From Streptococcus himalayensis (GTDB taxonomy: Bacteria; Bacillota; Bacilli; Lactobacillales; Streptococcaceae): 64,000 nt of DNA. The stretch covers positions 2,211,472 to 2,275,471 of the forward strand of contig NZ_CP016953.1 of assembly GCF_001708305.1 (NCBI RefSeq). Reading direction: 5' to 3'. The translations under genes were made by a program, and so were the position numbers. The notes under the pieces were generated by a model. The model did no database searches. It worked only from the letters and a program-made list of their open reading frames with translations, and was not told the origin of the DNA. Shown one piece after another: positions 27,330-37,022 of the stretch. Position 1 is the stretch's first letter. Each line of letters begins with the position of its first letter.

Positions 27330-27572
27330 ACGACAAACGCATGAAGAAAATTTTTCAGAATTATTTCTAAAATGTGATTTTTTATTCTGAATTATTGAAA
27401 ACCAAAACTCGTAATTGCCGAAAGCGAAACTTTCATGTAGTATTAAAGGATGAAAAACTAGAGAATTTCTCGAAAATCCTTCGGATTTTTTGTAAAATAA
27501 GGTTATCAAAGTGGGCATTTTGGCGTTTTCACAACTTTTTCAACGAATGATTTTCTTCATGCATTTGTCGTG
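27330..27572. repeat. 240-bp terminal-inverted-repeat element, family 2, copy 1
   Basis: Bounded by ACGACAAACGCATGAAGAAAA (27330) and its near-inverse TTTTCTTCATGCATTTGTCG (to 27572). The interior matches, in inverted orientation, the element at 40257-40496 along its whole length (for example TTGCCGAAAGCGAAACTTTC and CTAGAGAATTTCTCGAAAAT are shared exactly). It is non-coding and MITE-like. Confidence 0.75.
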
Positions 27573-27691
27573 CCGATTTCTATTCACTCAGTACCTTCAT
27601 TTCTTAAAATTTCAACCAATCGGCTCAATGTTCATAGAAGAACGAATAGTCACTACTTTTCATATATTATTTAAAAACAAATGACAAATCG

Positions 27692-27745
27692 CTAAAAACC
27701 GCAGAAAGTGGAGTTAATAGCCTCTCTCTGCGGTTTTTGATTTCT
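27692..27745 (-). terminator. Terminator after the YwaF-type gene
   Basis: AAAAACCGCAGA pairs with TCTGCGGTTTTT (about 27694-27705 and 27727-27738), a 12-bp stem with T-run, between prfC and the YwaF-type gene. Confidence 0.85.
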
Positions 27746-27817
27746 AAACTTCCAACTGGGCAACTCTTTTACGACTGATGTCTGTCAACACTAGCACATA
27801 GAAAAGAGTGATACCAC

Positions 27818-28525
27818 TCAGCCCAGCTCTTCATCCACCCTTTCACTCCACCTTTGCTCTTCTAGGGTACGCCAGAACTTCAGTCCCTTAAATACTGAAC
27901 ATAAGGCCACGATAAAGACTAGCGTCATGATCAGATAATTGAGAAACAATCCGTGATTGCCAACTAAGGGTGGCTGGCGTAAGAAGCCATAATCGCCCCC
28001 GGTCAAGATATCTACCAGCAATATCCCAAGATTAAGAATGACCGTGATTTCCACGATATGACGCTTGGTTAAGTGCAAGGCTTTTCGGCGTTGCAGATAA
28101 ATCAAGGAAGAGCCCAACAAGGCCACATGACCACAAATAAAGGAAAAGATAGTCACATGAAACCAAGGAAAGGGATCAAAGACTGGATAGAGAAGGGCAA
28201 CAATAGAACCAAAAACGCCAATTCCTGCAAAGTATTCCTTGTAAAGCCACTCGTCTGGCATGAGTAGCAAGGCAAACATGGCCATCCGGCAATGATAAAG
28301 CGGTAAACTCTCTGATATAGGCGTTCTCGTCCAGATATACCAGCCATAGAGGGTCAGGAGTTGTATCACTTGCAGACCTTTGAACGCAAACAAGCAGGAC
28401 TGTTTTTGATAAGCCTTCATAACCCCATATATCACTCCTACTAAGAGCAAGGCCAAGCACGCATGATCTACAAGCGTCAATTGCGGCGGCTCTGTCTGAA
28501 CGGCTGTAAAAAATTCCTCTATCAT
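27818..28525 (-). CDS. YwaF/TIGR02206-type integral membrane protein
   Basis: 235 aa with six or seven hydrophobic segments. Recognised from the TIGR02206 pattern: LPLYHCRMAMFALLLMPDEW, AGIGVFGSIVALLYPVFDPF, FHVTIFSFICGHVALLGSSL and GDYGFLRQPP. Function is unknown. AAAGGAG lies before the ATG. It follows the NUDIX gene by 39 bases and probably ends the pbp2B-recR-ddl-murF-NUDIX transcript. Confidence 0.85.
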   Translation of the reverse strand: MIEEFFTAVQTEPPQLTLVDHACLALLLVGVIYGVMKAYQKQSCLFAFKGLQVIQLLTLYGWYIWTRTPISESLPLYHCRMAMFALLLMPDEWLYKEYFAGIGVFGSIVALLYPVFDPFPWFHVTIFSFICGHVALLGSSLIYLQRRKALHLTKRHIVEITVILNLGILLVDILTGGDYGFLRQPPLVGNHGLFLNYLIMTLVFIVALCSVFKGLKFWRTLEEQRWSERVDEELG

Positions 28526-28564
28526 CGTTTCTCTCCTTTATAGTCCTTCCACTCATTCGAACTC

Positions 28565-29176
28565 TTAATCAATCATTTGAGGTTTTCTCCCCTGATAAAT
28601 CTCCCAACACCATGTGATTTGCTCACCTGTTATCCGTGTTTGCGACAAGACTGGCAAGTCATCTATCTCAAAAAATCGCAGCTCTGCAATCTCATGATTG
28701 GGCTGAAAAGCTCCTTCTAAAAGCTCACAAGCAAAGACACATTTCATAAATTGCTGCCCTTGAAATTGATGACGATTCGTATCAAAAATCGCCAATAATT
28801 CCTTGACATCCGCTGTAAATCCTGTCTCTTCTTTCACTTCTTTGGCTACATTTTCTCTTAGAGATAAGCCGATCTCTGCAAATCCACCTGGCAAGCTCCA
28901 ATCGTCTTTGCCCACTCCTCTTACCAAGCAAATCTGATTTTCTTTAACGATAAAGGCACGGACATCTAGCAAAGGGGTCGCATAGGAGCGAGTCGGGCGG
29001 AGCAAATCACCCACCTCTTGAGGGTCTAAATCGGTCATAGACTCCAATAACTGGTGCAACTCTTTTTCAATCTCTTCATAGCGTTCCTGATCAAAAGGAT
29101 TGCGACTAAAAGAAAGACCTGTATGGGTGATTGCCAGTAAGCGTTGGAGAGCCAAGGCCATGTGTTTAGCGTCCAT
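28565..29176 (-). CDS. NUDIX hydrolase, CDP-choline/ADP-ribose pyrophosphatase-like (YjhB type)
   Basis: 203 aa: an N-terminal helical NUDIX_N domain (MALALQRLLAITHTGLSFSR) and a NUDIX fold. The NUDIX box is GGFAEIGLSLRENVAKEVKEETGF. The catalytic KE..EE glutamates are present, but the first box glutamate is replaced by Leu and Arg by Lys. This variant box with a preceding LVRGVGKDDWSLPGG is typical of the YjhB-type subfamily, so activity on nucleoside diphosphate compounds remains likely. It overlaps the end of murF by 11 bases. Confidence 0.88.
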   Translation of the reverse strand: MDAKHMALALQRLLAITHTGLSFSRNPFDQERYEEIEKELHQLLESMTDLDPQEVGDLLRPTRSYATPLLDVRAFIVKENQICLVRGVGKDDWSLPGGFAEIGLSLRENVAKEVKEETGFTADVKELLAIFDTNRHQFQGQQFMKCVFACELLEGAFQPNHEIAELRFFEIDDLPVLSQTRITGEQITWCWEIYQGRKPQMID

Positions 29177-30536
29177 TTTCCAATCTTTCTACCAATAGGG
29201 CTAGATTCATGCTGTTACTGCCTTTGAGAAGGACTTGATCCTTTGGATGCAATGTCTCAGCAACAAGGGCACAAAGCTCCTCAAATTCATCCTTCTCTTC
29301 ATCCTTGACAAAGTAATGAAGCGCTTCTGGAGCAAACCGTTCTTTTGCCTGATTGTACAAGGCTGCCATATCTTTTCCATATAAAAATAGCTGAGAAATG
29401 CATTCAGGATCTAGAGTATTAATCACGGCTGCATGCATGGCGAAAGACTCCTCCCCCAACTCCTTCATATCTGCCAAGACAGCTAGCTTTCGCCCCCCTG
29501 GATTGGCAGGAATGCTTGAGAAAGTCTCTAAAATCAAGCGCATCGCCGTTGGATTGGCATTGTACACATCTGACAGTAAATCGGCTCCATTCTGGGCTTT
29601 TTTCCACTCAGTCCGATTGCGGGTCAAGCGTAACTGCAGAAAGGCCGCGACAATCTCCTCGTCACTAATGCCCTCTTTTTTAGCAACATAGGCTGCTAGC
29701 ATAGCGTTGGTGGCGTTGTATTTTCCAGTCACAGGGAGGGTGATTACGTTCTCCATTTCATTCCATGAAAAATGCAAACTTTCTTTTTCCTCCACCAATT
29801 CACGCAGATACAAATCTCCCCCTTGGCCAAATCGTATCACTTCTTGGTCCTGCGGGAGATACTCCTCGATAATGGCATCTGTAGGAACCAAAAGCAGTCC
29901 TCCTTTTGCCATCCCATCTGCGATTTGCAATTTCCCTTGAGCAATTTCAGAGCGATTCTTGAAAAATTCCAGATGGGCTTCTCCTACCAAGGTGACGATG
30001 CCCACTTTTGGCCGAGCCAACATCGACAGCAAATGAATGTCGCCCAAATGGTCCTGCCCCATTTCCAGAACTAGCTTTTCAGTTCCTTCTGGCATGTGCA
30101 AAATGGTGTAAGGAAGACCAATTTCATTGTTGTAATTCCCTTGAGTTTTATAGGTTTTAAAGCGACTGGATAGGAGATGGGCCAGCATGTCCTTGGTCGT
30201 TGTTTTCCCATTTGAACCCGTCACCGCAAAAACATCAACCGCCATTTTTTCGAGGTAATAGTGGGCTAAGTACTGCATAGCGGCTAATACATCATCCACT
30301 AAAATATAAGGGACATCTGATAAGGATTTTTCTGACAAGGTTGCTGCAGCTCCCTTCTCAAAAGCCGTTGAGATAAAGTCATGTCCATCTCGCACACCTT
30401 TTAAGGGCAAAAATAAATCTCCATCTTCAATCAAGCGGCTATCAAACTCAGCTTTTTTAAATACCTTATCCTCAAACACCGTCACATCATTTTTGGCTTT
30501 CACTACACGCGCCACTTCATACAAGCTTAATTTCAT
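29166..30536 (-). CDS. murF: UDP-MurNAc-tripeptide:D-Ala-D-Ala ligase MurF
   Basis: 456 aa Mur ligase that adds D-Ala-D-Ala to the peptidoglycan precursor. The N-terminal domain has KAEFDSRLIEDGDLFLPLKG, the P-loop VFAVTGSNGKTTTKDMLAHL, the central motif KTQGNYNNEIGLPYTIL, and the C-terminal domain LLSDVYNANPTAMRLILETF. All are intact. The second ATG of the pair (MKLSLYEVAR) is the usual start. It lies about 100 bases after ddl, its functional partner, which makes D-Ala-D-Ala. Confidence 0.97.
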   Translation of the reverse strand: MKLSLYEVARVVKAKNDVTVFEDKVFKKAEFDSRLIEDGDLFLPLKGVRDGHDFISTAFEKGAAATLSEKSLSDVPYILVDDVLAAMQYLAHYYLEKMAVDVFAVTGSNGKTTTKDMLAHLLSSRFKTYKTQGNYNNEIGLPYTILHMPEGTEKLVLEMGQDHLGDIHLLSMLARPKVGIVTLVGEAHLEFFKNRSEIAQGKLQIADGMAKGGLLLVPTDAIIEEYLPQDQEVIRFGQGGDLYLRELVEEKESLHFSWNEMENVITLPVTGKYNATNAMLAAYVAKKEGISDEEIVAAFLQLRLTRNRTEWKKAQNGADLLSDVYNANPTAMRLILETFSSIPANPGGRKLAVLADMKELGEESFAMHAAVINTLDPECISQLFLYGKDMAALYNQAKERFAPEALHYFVKDEEKDEFEELCALVAETLHPKDQVLLKGSNSMNLALLVERLENGR

Positions 30537-30640
30537 CATTCTTCACCTTCTAGTCTATACTTTCTCCATTATATCATAGAACAGTCGAAAGATTGGTAAT
30601 AAAGGCAAAAAGGAGAGAGAACATCTGTCCTCCGCTCCTC

Positions 30641-31684
30641 CTATAATAAATGTTTCTCTCGTTTTTCAAAAACTTCTTTGGCCAACTCTACCAAACGCTC
30701 GATAAGATTTGGATAGCTGAGCCCCATATTTTCCCATAGAAGAGGATACATGGACCACTGGGTGAAGCCCGGCATGGTATTTAGCTCATTGAGGAAAACC
30801 TCACCTTTTTTCGTGTAGAAGAAATCACAACGCGATAAGCCTAAGCCCCCCAAGGTACGAAAGGCTATTTCTGCATTTGACCGCATAGTTGCGGCCACCT
30901 CATCAGAAATCTTAGCTGGAATATCCATGGTGATTTTATTATCAATATACTTGGCATCATAGTCATAAAAATCCACATCCTTGACCACTTCACCTGGCAA
31001 AGTGCTCTTCACATCGTAATTTCCAAGCAGTCCCACCTCAATTTCTCGAGCTTCCACCCCTTGTTCGACAAGGACGCGGCTATCATATTGAAAGGCAAGA
31101 GCCAGTGATTCACGGAGTTCTGCTTGATTTGTTGCCTTTGAAATACCGACACTAGAGCCCATATTGGATGGCTTGGTAAAGACAGGATAAGAAAGTTCCC
31201 TTTCGATTTCTAGGATTTTTTGATCCAGATTATCCCCTTCAATCACCGCCACATAAGGAACTTGAGCAATACCAATTGACTCTAGCACGCGCTTGGTACT
31301 AATCTTATCCATGGCAACGCTTGAGGATAGCACATTTGTGCCAACATAGGGCATTTTTAAAACTTCTAAAAATCCTTGAATCGAGCCATCTTCGCCCATC
31401 GGACCGTGAAGAACGGGAAAGACCACCGCTCCCTTTTCATAAATATCACTAGGTTTAATTTCTTTATCCCAGTCAATGGTTTGATTAGTCATCAATTTCT
31501 CATCGCTAGGAGTTTGGTCAAATTCTTGGGTCTTAATAAACTGTCCTTGCTGAGTGATAAAATACGTTTTGACCAAGAATTTATCATAATTCACAGCCCG
31601 CATGACACTTTCTGCTGATAAGACAGACACTTCTCGTTCTGCACTCCGCCCACCATAAAGCAGGATTAGGGTTTCTTTTGCCAT
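30641..31684 (-). CDS. ddl: D-alanine-D-alanine ligase
   Basis: 347 aa ATP-grasp enzyme. N-terminal [18 protein letters not shown] (substrate-binding Glu), [26 protein letters not shown]-binding [19 protein letters not shown]-terminal [28 protein letters not shown]. The YxxxMP-type active-site loop contains [11 protein letters not shown], so it makes the D-Ala-D-Ala (vancomycin-sensitive) product. The ATG at 31684 ([12 protein letters not shown]) has AAAGGAG upstream; the longer frame extends into recR's 3' end. It precedes murF in the cluster. Confidence 0.97.
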   Translation of the reverse strand: MAKETLILLYGGRSAEREVSVLSAESVMRAVNYDKFLVKTYFITQQGQFIKTQEFDQTPSDEKLMTNQTIDWDKEIKPSDIYEKGAVVFPVLHGPMGEDGSIQGFLEVLKMPYVGTNVLSSSVAMDKISTKRVLESIGIAQVPYVAVIEGDNLDQKILEIERELSYPVFTKPSNMGSSVGISKATNQAELRESLALAFQYDSRVLVEQGVEAREIEVGLLGNYDVKSTLPGEVVKDVDFYDYDAKYIDNKITMDIPAKISDEVAATMRSNAEIAFRTLGGLGLSRCDFFYTKKGEVFLNELNTMPGFTQWSMYPLLWENMGLSYPNLIERLVELAKEVFEKREKHLL

Positions 31685-31700
31685 TTTTGTCTCCTTTATA

Positions 31701-32297
31701 TTACAATTCTGTTCGGTTTTCAATTGCGCGAAGCAAGGTTACTTCATCTGCGTATTCGATGTCAGATCCGACGGCTAGTCCACGTGCCAAGCGGGTCACC
31801 TTGATGCCAGCTGGTTTGAGAACTCGTGAAATATACATCGACGTTGCCTCACCGTCTGCAGTGGCATTCGTTGCAACAATGACCTCTGTCACTTCACTAT
31901 CCATCAACCGCTCAATCAAGCTCTTGAGGTTGATGTCATCAGGACCTATCCCATTCATCGGCGAAATCAAGCCGTGCAAAACATGGTACAAACCGTGATA
32001 TTCTTGGATATTTTCCATAGCAGAGACATCTCGACTATCTTCAACGATTAAAATCGTAGTTCGATCTCTTGACGTATCTTGGCAAATGGCACAAGGATCG
32101 TCATCGGTTAAATTCCCACAAATCGCACAATAGGTCAACTCTCGTTTGGCTGAGAGTAAATTTTTCGCAAAATCATTGACATCATCATCACTCATCCCAA
32201 TCGTGTAAAATGCCAGCCTTGTCGCTGTTTTAATCCCAATTCCGGGTAATTTTGAAAAGCTATCAATCAATTTAGCAATCGGTGTTGGATAAAGCAT
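31701..32297 (-). CDS. recR: Recombination protein RecR
   Basis: 198 aa, exactly the usual length. N-terminal helix-hairpin-helix [20 protein letters not shown], zinc finger [22 protein letters not shown] domain with [16 protein letters not shown] and [20 protein letters not shown]. RecR, with RecO, loads RecA at single-strand gaps. AGAAAGGA precedes the ATG. It lies between pbp2B and ddl, an order conserved in streptococci. Confidence 0.97.
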   Translation of the reverse strand: MLYPTPIAKLIDSFSKLPGIGIKTATRLAFYTIGMSDDDVNDFAKNLLSAKRELTYCAICGNLTDDDPCAICQDTSRDRTTILIVEDSRDVSAMENIQEYHGLYHVLHGLISPMNGIGPDDINLKSLIERLMDSEVTEVIVATNATADGEATSMYISRVLKPAGIKVTRLARGLAVGSDIEYADEVTLLRAIENRTEL

Positions 32298-32307
32298 AGC
32301 TTCCTTT

Positions 32308-34359
32308 CTAATTCATAGGGTGTTTGCTTTGGTAGAGGTTGATAATTTCCCGCGTCATCGTATGACTGACTGTTGAAGCTAGGTCTGTATTATGGGGAAA
32401 AACCACAGCTACTGCAATCTGAGGATTGTCACTTGGAGCGTAGGCGACCACGTTGGTATTGACAGCCTGCTGCCCTCCATTGACAAAGGTTTCGGCAGTT
32501 CCTGTTTTGGCACTGATAGACACCGCCTCGCCTTGGCCGATCGTCTTTCCGGTTGCAAAGCCATTTTCTCCATGAACTGTTCGATAAAATCCTTGCTGAA
32601 TCAGCCCCATCTCTTCTGGAGTAATCGGAACTCTCCCCATCTCCTTGGACTCCACTGTCGAAATCAAGTCTCCCAAGCCACCCGTTTCATTATTTCCATA
32701 GATGCCCTCAACCAAATGAGGGGCTACTCGTACGCCATTGTTAGCGACAGTAGCTGCATATTGAGCTAACTGCATAGGCGTGTAGTTGTCAAATTGTCCG
32801 AAGGCATTGGTTAAATAATTGGCAAAGGTAAAGTCTCTGGGAACAAAACCTTCTGATTCGCCTGGTAAATCAATCCCTGTTGAGGTTCCCAAGCCGTATG
32901 CCGCAAACGTTGCCCGCAATTTCTCCATAGAGGCATTCAAGTTGGTCAAATCGATCTTCATATTTTCCTGATAAGGTGTACCCATCAGAGCAAGAGCCAA
33001 CTGCACCATATAGGTATTGGAAGAATATTCCAAGGCTTCTACCGCTGTAATTGGCCGCAGCCCATACTGCGTAAACCAAGAAGTGATGGGTTCTCCGCCT
33101 CCAAAAACGATGGGCTGATCTGTCAAGACTTGATTGCCAGAAATCGCTCCATGCTCCCAGCCCGCACTCAGAGTTGCTCCCTTGACCACAGACCCTGGTA
33201 CAAAGACATTGGTAATACTCCCTAGAGCATCTGGCCGAACATCGCCTTTCTCTAGATCATGTTTCATGCCTGCCATCGCAAGAACGGCTCCTGTAGTTGG
33301 ATTCATCGCCACGGCATAGACCCCTTCTGAATAGGTGGCATTGCCCGCTGCAATCTCCGAGGTCAAATGCTTTTTCAAAATCTCTTCGACCCCATTTTGG
33401 AAATCCAAATCAATGCTCAGTTTGATATTTGAGCCTTTCTCGCCTTCAGCAATCGTGTCTACACTCTCTAGATTTCCATTTTTATCCAAATGAATCTCCT
33501 TGACAGAGCGTTTTCCCTGCAAAAACTCTTCATAGGTCTTTTCTAAATAGCTCGTTCCCACGCGATCATTCAAAGAATAGCCTTTTTTCAGGTACTCTTT
33601 CGCTTCTTCTGCTGGCAATCCTGCCTTTTCACTAGAAACACTTCCGACAATCGAAGCTAGGCTAGTCTCTAAAACTTTTCTGTCCCACGAAACGGTAACA
33701 CTGATGCCTGTTAATTCCTTACTCCTTGCAGCAAGATGCGCAACCTGCTCTGGACTCAAAGGATCCGTTTCCAGTATTCCTGTTTGGAAATTTGCAACCT
33801 TGTTCATCTGATTAAATAGAAAAATAACCTTTTTTTCTTGGTCTGAGTAGTGGAATTGCTTAGGATTAACACTCTCGACTGCCGCCTGATAAATCTCACT
33901 TTCTGGCAGCTGATTGCCATCGGTATCCAATCGCTTCTGTTTTGGAAGTTTGGCGACCACACCCCGATACATGTCTGGATCTGCCAGATAATAATCAATT
34001 TGCTGGCGTTCTGTCACCTGAATATCTTTAACGCTGATATAAGATAAAAGCTTTTCTGCCAATTCCTTCATCTCAGCAGCCGTCATTTTATTGCTCCGCG
34101 TAAAGGAAACCACCTGCTTGGTCGTATTTTCCACCAAGGGTTTACCACTGGCATCATAGATTTGACCACGGACGGAACTGTGGCTGATTTTGAGCTGGCT
34201 GGCTGTTGCTAATTTTTTATTATAAAATTCTTGATTGAGAACCTGCATATAGCCCAAGCGTGCAAGTAAAATCCCAAACAAGATCATCACAATCCCAAAG
34301 AGTAAATTAAGTCGTTTGGGAATGGATGTCCTATCAAACTCTCGTTTTTTCGCTGTCAT
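32308..34359 (-). CDS. pbp2B: Class B penicillin-binding protein 2B (transpeptidase)
   Basis: 683 aa. A short cytoplasmic tail ([17 protein letters not shown]), one membrane segment (residues about 18-38), a dimerisation domain with [15 protein letters not shown], and the transpeptidase domain with SVVK (about residue 390), SSN ([10 protein letters not shown], about 445) and KTG ([10 protein letters not shown], about 618). It cross-links peptidoglycan during cell elongation and is a main beta-lactam target in streptococci. The Thr following SSN, whose change lowers penicillin affinity in pneumococcus, is wild-type. It heads the recR-ddl-murF cluster. Confidence 0.95.
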   Translation of the reverse strand: MTAKKREFDRTSIPKRLNLLFGIVMILFGILLARLGYMQVLNQEFYNKKLATASQLKISHSSVRGQIYDASGKPLVENTTKQVVSFTRSNKMTAAEMKELAEKLLSYISVKDIQVTERQQIDYYLADPDMYRGVVAKLPKQKRLDTDGNQLPESEIYQAAVESVNPKQFHYSDQEKKVIFLFNQMNKVANFQTGILETDPLSPEQVAHLAARSKELTGISVTVSWDRKVLETSLASIVGSVSSEKAGLPAEEAKEYLKKGYSLNDRVGTSYLEKTYEEFLQGKRSVKEIHLDKNGNLESVDTIAEGEKGSNIKLSIDLDFQNGVEEILKKHLTSEIAAGNATYSEGVYAVAMNPTTGAVLAMAGMKHDLEKGDVRPDALGSITNVFVPGSVVKGATLSAGWEHGAISGNQVLTDQPIVFGGGEPITSWFTQYGLRPITAVEALEYSSNTYMVQLALALMGTPYQENMKIDLTNLNASMEKLRATFAAYGLGTSTGIDLPGESEGFVPRDFTFANYLTNAFGQFDNYTPMQLAQYAATVANNGVRVAPHLVEGIYGNNETGGLGDLISTVESKEMGRVPITPEEMGLIQQGFYRTVHGENGFATGKTIGQGEAVSISAKTGTAETFVNGGQQAVNTNVVAYAPSDNPQIAVAVVFPHNTDLASTVSHTMTREIINLYQSKHPMN

Positions 34360-34439
34360 ACCTTCCTCATACTGATTTTCTATCTATTCTATTTTACCAC
34401 AAAAAAGAAAAAGAGAAGTAGACTTTCTTTGAAAATCCC

Positions 34440-34508
34440 ACGACAAACACAGGAAGAAAATCATTCATTGGAAAAAACATGAAAATCGCAAATGATTGTC
34501 TTCATCTC
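34440..34508. repeat. Remnant of the 240-bp inverted-repeat element (family 2)
   Basis: ACGACAAACACAGGAAGAAAATCATTC... matches the outer 30-40 bases of the element at 40257, then jumps to GCAAATGATTGTCTTCATC, which resembles the opposite end. An internally deleted copy of about 70 bp. Confidence 0.5.
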
Positions 34509-34523
34509 AAATTTCACCTCTTT

Positions 34524-34695
34524 TACTTAACATCAAACAGATACCTATTTATTTTTGTTGTGAAATGAGATAGACTAAGTAAGCCAAACAGAATGATTTT
34601 TTAGCAGATGAACAGGATAGGTATAAAAATAGGTTATTTAGGTTCGAACCATCTAAGAAAGTCGCAAAAATGCTAACTTTGATTTTGGATAAGTA
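34524..34695 (-). repeat. TA-bounded small repeat, family 1, copy 3 (inverted orientation)
   Basis: Begins TACTTAACATCAAACAG, whose TACTTAACA is identical to the left end of the IS630, and ends CTAACTTTGATTTTGGATAAGTA, the inverse of the family start. The interior (GACTAAGTAAGCCAAACAG, CATCTAAGAAAGTCGC) matches copies at 38706 and 52147. Confidence 0.55.
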
Positions 34696-34724
34696 TGACC
34701 AATCATCTTTTTTCACCATCCCCT

Positions 34725-34775
34725 CCTCACGAAAACAGGAAGTGAAAACGTCACCTCTCTTCACTTCCTGTTTTA
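34725..34775 (-). terminator. Terminator after telA
   Basis: CAGGAAGTGAAAACG pairs with the repeated CACTTCCTG (about 34736-34745 and 34762-34771), a stem on the 3' side of telA with a TTTT tract downstream on the minus strand. Confidence 0.6.
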
Positions 34776-34776
34776 T

Positions 34777-36045
34777 TTATGACGACACTTCCTCATCAGA
34801 AACTTCTTTTTGCACTTCTTTTCCTTCATTTAAGAGGGCAGCGATAATCTTTTGATCCCGTAATTTGACTGAGTCATTGATAACTTCAGCTGATTTAATG
34901 ACCGCTGTTTCCAACTGTTGACGCTGTCTGCGACCATTTTCAATAGCTGCAATAATTCCTTGATTCTGTGCCACAAGACTCTCTGCCAACTTGGTGACAG
35001 AATCCATTGTCATAGTTGGATTTTGGGCTGATTTTTCCAAATTTGGAATAGCTTCCTTGCTCGTTTCCGCGAGCAGTTGGAGGGCAGCATTATTCGCATT
35101 GACAATCGCATCTGCTGTCATACCAGATTTGACCGACTGTTGGAGCATACCCAACTGAGCCAAGGAGAGCTTCATGGTCGGGATAGTATTGCGGCGGAGC
35201 ATGCCTAACTTCTGCCGCATGTCCGAAGACACCTTGACCAAGTTTCGCATCTGCGGCGTTGTTGCCCAGGCTACGTAGAGACGGCTCACATATTCTGTAT
35301 GTTGCTGCTCCAAGGTATTAATGACCTCCGTCATTCGGGCCAATTCCTGCGATTTGACTTGGTAATCCACCGTAGTCGTATCAAGAGTAGCTATTTCTTC
35401 CTGTAAATGTGCTGCTTGTGCTGTCCCCTCTTGTTGAATGGCTTCCACAAAGGAAATGACCCCCACCAAATTCTCAATTGATTTGGTATTATCTTCAATG
35501 AGCATCTCAGCTGAAACAATATTGCGAATCAAGCTCTCTTCCTGCTTGACGACTGTCGCTGCCATCGAGTCCATCTTTTGCTCAATATTTTTAGAATCAA
35601 AATAGAGTTCCTGTAAACTATTTTTCCCTTGGTGGAATAACTTTTGCAAGAGATTTGGTTTCTTATCCAACTCAGCTGGCTTAGCATCCTTATATTTGCT
35701 GACAAAGCCATTTAATTCTCGATTGGTTTGAAGCAAGAGCTCATCCACTTCAGGCAATTCTAATTTCTTTTGCTCTGCCAAAATGCGATTTACCGTCTGG
35801 TTTACCTCTTCAACCGCTCCTTGACCAAAGTCCAACAGGGCATTTTGATCGGTTACAAATTGCCCCAAAAGAGCTGGGGCTTTGCTAGCAATCGCCACCT
35901 GCTGCTCTGGTTTTAATTTTTCAAAAAAGGAAAGGGATTGTGGCTTTTCGTCAGTTGTGCTCGCTATAATCTCTGTCGTCTTATCTGTCTTGCTCAGACT
36001 ACTAGCTGCAATCTGGTCAATATCAAAGTTAAATCCATCACTCAT
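34777..36045 (-). CDS. TelA-family protein (toxic anion resistance-like)
   Basis: 422 aa, mostly helical, with long coiled-coil stretches (AAHLQEEIATLDTTTVDYQV, MTEVINTLEQQHTEYVSRL) and the TelA signature WATTPQMRNLVKVSSDMRQKLGMLRRNTIPTMKL. Members are linked to tellurite and nisin/bacitracin tolerance, but the mechanism is unclear. The start MSDGFNFDID (36045) overlaps the XpaC-like gene by 8 bases, with GGAGGAG upstream. Longer frames upstream would run through that neighbour. Confidence 0.9.
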   Translation of the reverse strand: MSDGFNFDIDQIAASSLSKTDKTTEIIASTTDEKPQSLSFFEKLKPEQQVAIASKAPALLGQFVTDQNALLDFGQGAVEEVNQTVNRILAEQKKLELPEVDELLLQTNRELNGFVSKYKDAKPAELDKKPNLLQKLFHQGKNSLQELYFDSKNIEQKMDSMAATVVKQEESLIRNIVSAEMLIEDNTKSIENLVGVISFVEAIQQEGTAQAAHLQEEIATLDTTTVDYQVKSQELARMTEVINTLEQQHTEYVSRLYVAWATTPQMRNLVKVSSDMRQKLGMLRRNTIPTMKLSLAQLGMLQQSVKSGMTADAIVNANNAALQLLAETSKEAIPNLEKSAQNPTMTMDSVTKLAESLVAQNQGIIAAIENGRRQRQQLETAVIKSAEVINDSVKLRDQKIIAALLNEGKEVQKEVSDEEVSS

Positions 36046-36853
36046 CATCGTCTCCTCCGTCGTCTTTCGTCTTGTGCTTGATAATCCGCAAACTAATCTC
36101 AAAATCGCGCATATCCGCTTCATTGAGCTGCTTAAGCGTCTCATCTAAGTCCAGATCAAACTGCTTCATCGCATCCACCGCAGCTGCTATCCGCTCCTCA
36201 GCATGGTAATAATTCTTTGGTTCAGCCAGCATTTTCTGATACCCTTCCAAGATATCTTCAAATCGCTCCATCTGCATATGATGAACCGCCATCAATTCTT
36301 CCTTATTGCCACTTTCAGATTGCTCAATTTTCTCTGTAATGGTCTGATGGTCCACTCGAATATTGCGGATAATCTGCCGCACCTCCTCGGGCAAATCTGT
36401 ATGAATAGCCTTTTGAGTAACATCTCCCATTTTAGTCATGGTCGTAGCCATCTCTTCACGGACATTATCAATCTTCTCAAAAATACGCTTCGCCACTGCT
36501 GGCTCAATCTCAGACTTCAAACGCTCTGTCTGCCCTTCAATAGTGGTCAAATTGCTTTCAATGTCCTCTGCCAAACGCAGATAGCCAGTTTCATCACCCT
36601 TTTTTTCATAGGTTTCTAACCGCTTAATTTTTCGATCTGTACTTGCAATCAAGGTTTTCAAATCATCAATTTGAGTCGTCAATTGCAACTCTTGACCAGC
36701 CTTATTTTTCTTGTAGAGGAGATAGCCTCCACCTGCTAGACCTATAAGGATTAAAATCGGGATAAAATATTCCACAATCAAGCCAATCACAATTATAAAG
36801 GCTAGAAAAGCCCAGCCATTAAAGGAGCTCTTTGCATTCCTTCTTTTTGCCAT
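36038..36853 (-). CDS. XpaC-family membrane protein
   Basis: 271 aa. Basic N-terminus and two hydrophobic segments (FLAFIIVIGLIVEYFIPIL and LIGLAGGGYLLY, residues about 15-45), then a long helical cytoplasmic domain (DDLKTLIASTDRKIKRLETY, EMATTMTKMGDVTQKAIHTD) as in the XpaC (5-bromo-4-chloroindolyl phosphate hydrolysis) family. It is coupled to telA by an 8-base overlap, a pairing seen in many Firmicutes. An extended -10 (TGGTAGAAT) lies about 70 bases upstream. The hydrolase name is historical; the function is not known. Confidence 0.85.
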   Translation of the reverse strand: MAKRRNAKSSFNGWAFLAFIIVIGLIVEYFIPILILIGLAGGGYLLYKKNKAGQELQLTTQIDDLKTLIASTDRKIKRLETYEKKGDETGYLRLAEDIESNLTTIEGQTERLKSEIEPAVAKRIFEKIDNVREEMATTMTKMGDVTQKAIHTDLPEEVRQIIRNIRVDHQTITEKIEQSESGNKEELMAVHHMQMERFEDILEGYQKMLAEPKNYYHAEERIAAAVDAMKQFDLDLDETLKQLNEADMRDFEISLRIIKHKTKDDGGDDDE

Positions 36854-36983
36854 ACACGCTCATCCATTTCTACCCAGTTTCTCTTGGTCATTCCTAGATT
36901 AGACCAAGATTTATTCCCTCTTATTCTACCATAAAATCTTTAGAAAGCGTAGTCATTTTCCTAAGACCAGGAAAATTTCTTGG

Positions 36984-37015
36984 CAAAAAACAACCCTAAC
37001 AGGTGTTAGGATTGT
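36984..37015 (-). terminator. gpmA terminator
   Basis: CAATCCTAAC pairs with GTTAGGGTTG around a 4-base loop on the minus strand, followed by TTTTTTG. Confidence 0.92.
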
Positions 37016-37022
37016 CCTTTGA

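Noticed and set aside
27228..27518. 96-codon minus-strand open frame upstream of prfC
   Set aside because: It lies inside the 240-bp non-coding element, has no ribosome site and is not kept open in the second copy.
28720..28900. NUDIX protein as an inactive pseudo-enzyme because the first box Glu is Leu
   Set aside because: The metal-binding KE..EE glutamates are kept and the same variant is usual in the YjhB-like subfamily.
32870..33079. Small frames opposite or within pbp2B, recN, murF, SNF2 and similar genes
   Set aside because: They are shadows of the real genes with no ribosome sites and no sensible protein features.
34360..34776. Riboswitch or regulatory RNA upstream of pbp2B
   Set aside because: The gap is explained by two repeat-element copies and a telA terminator; no conserved riboswitch core was seen.
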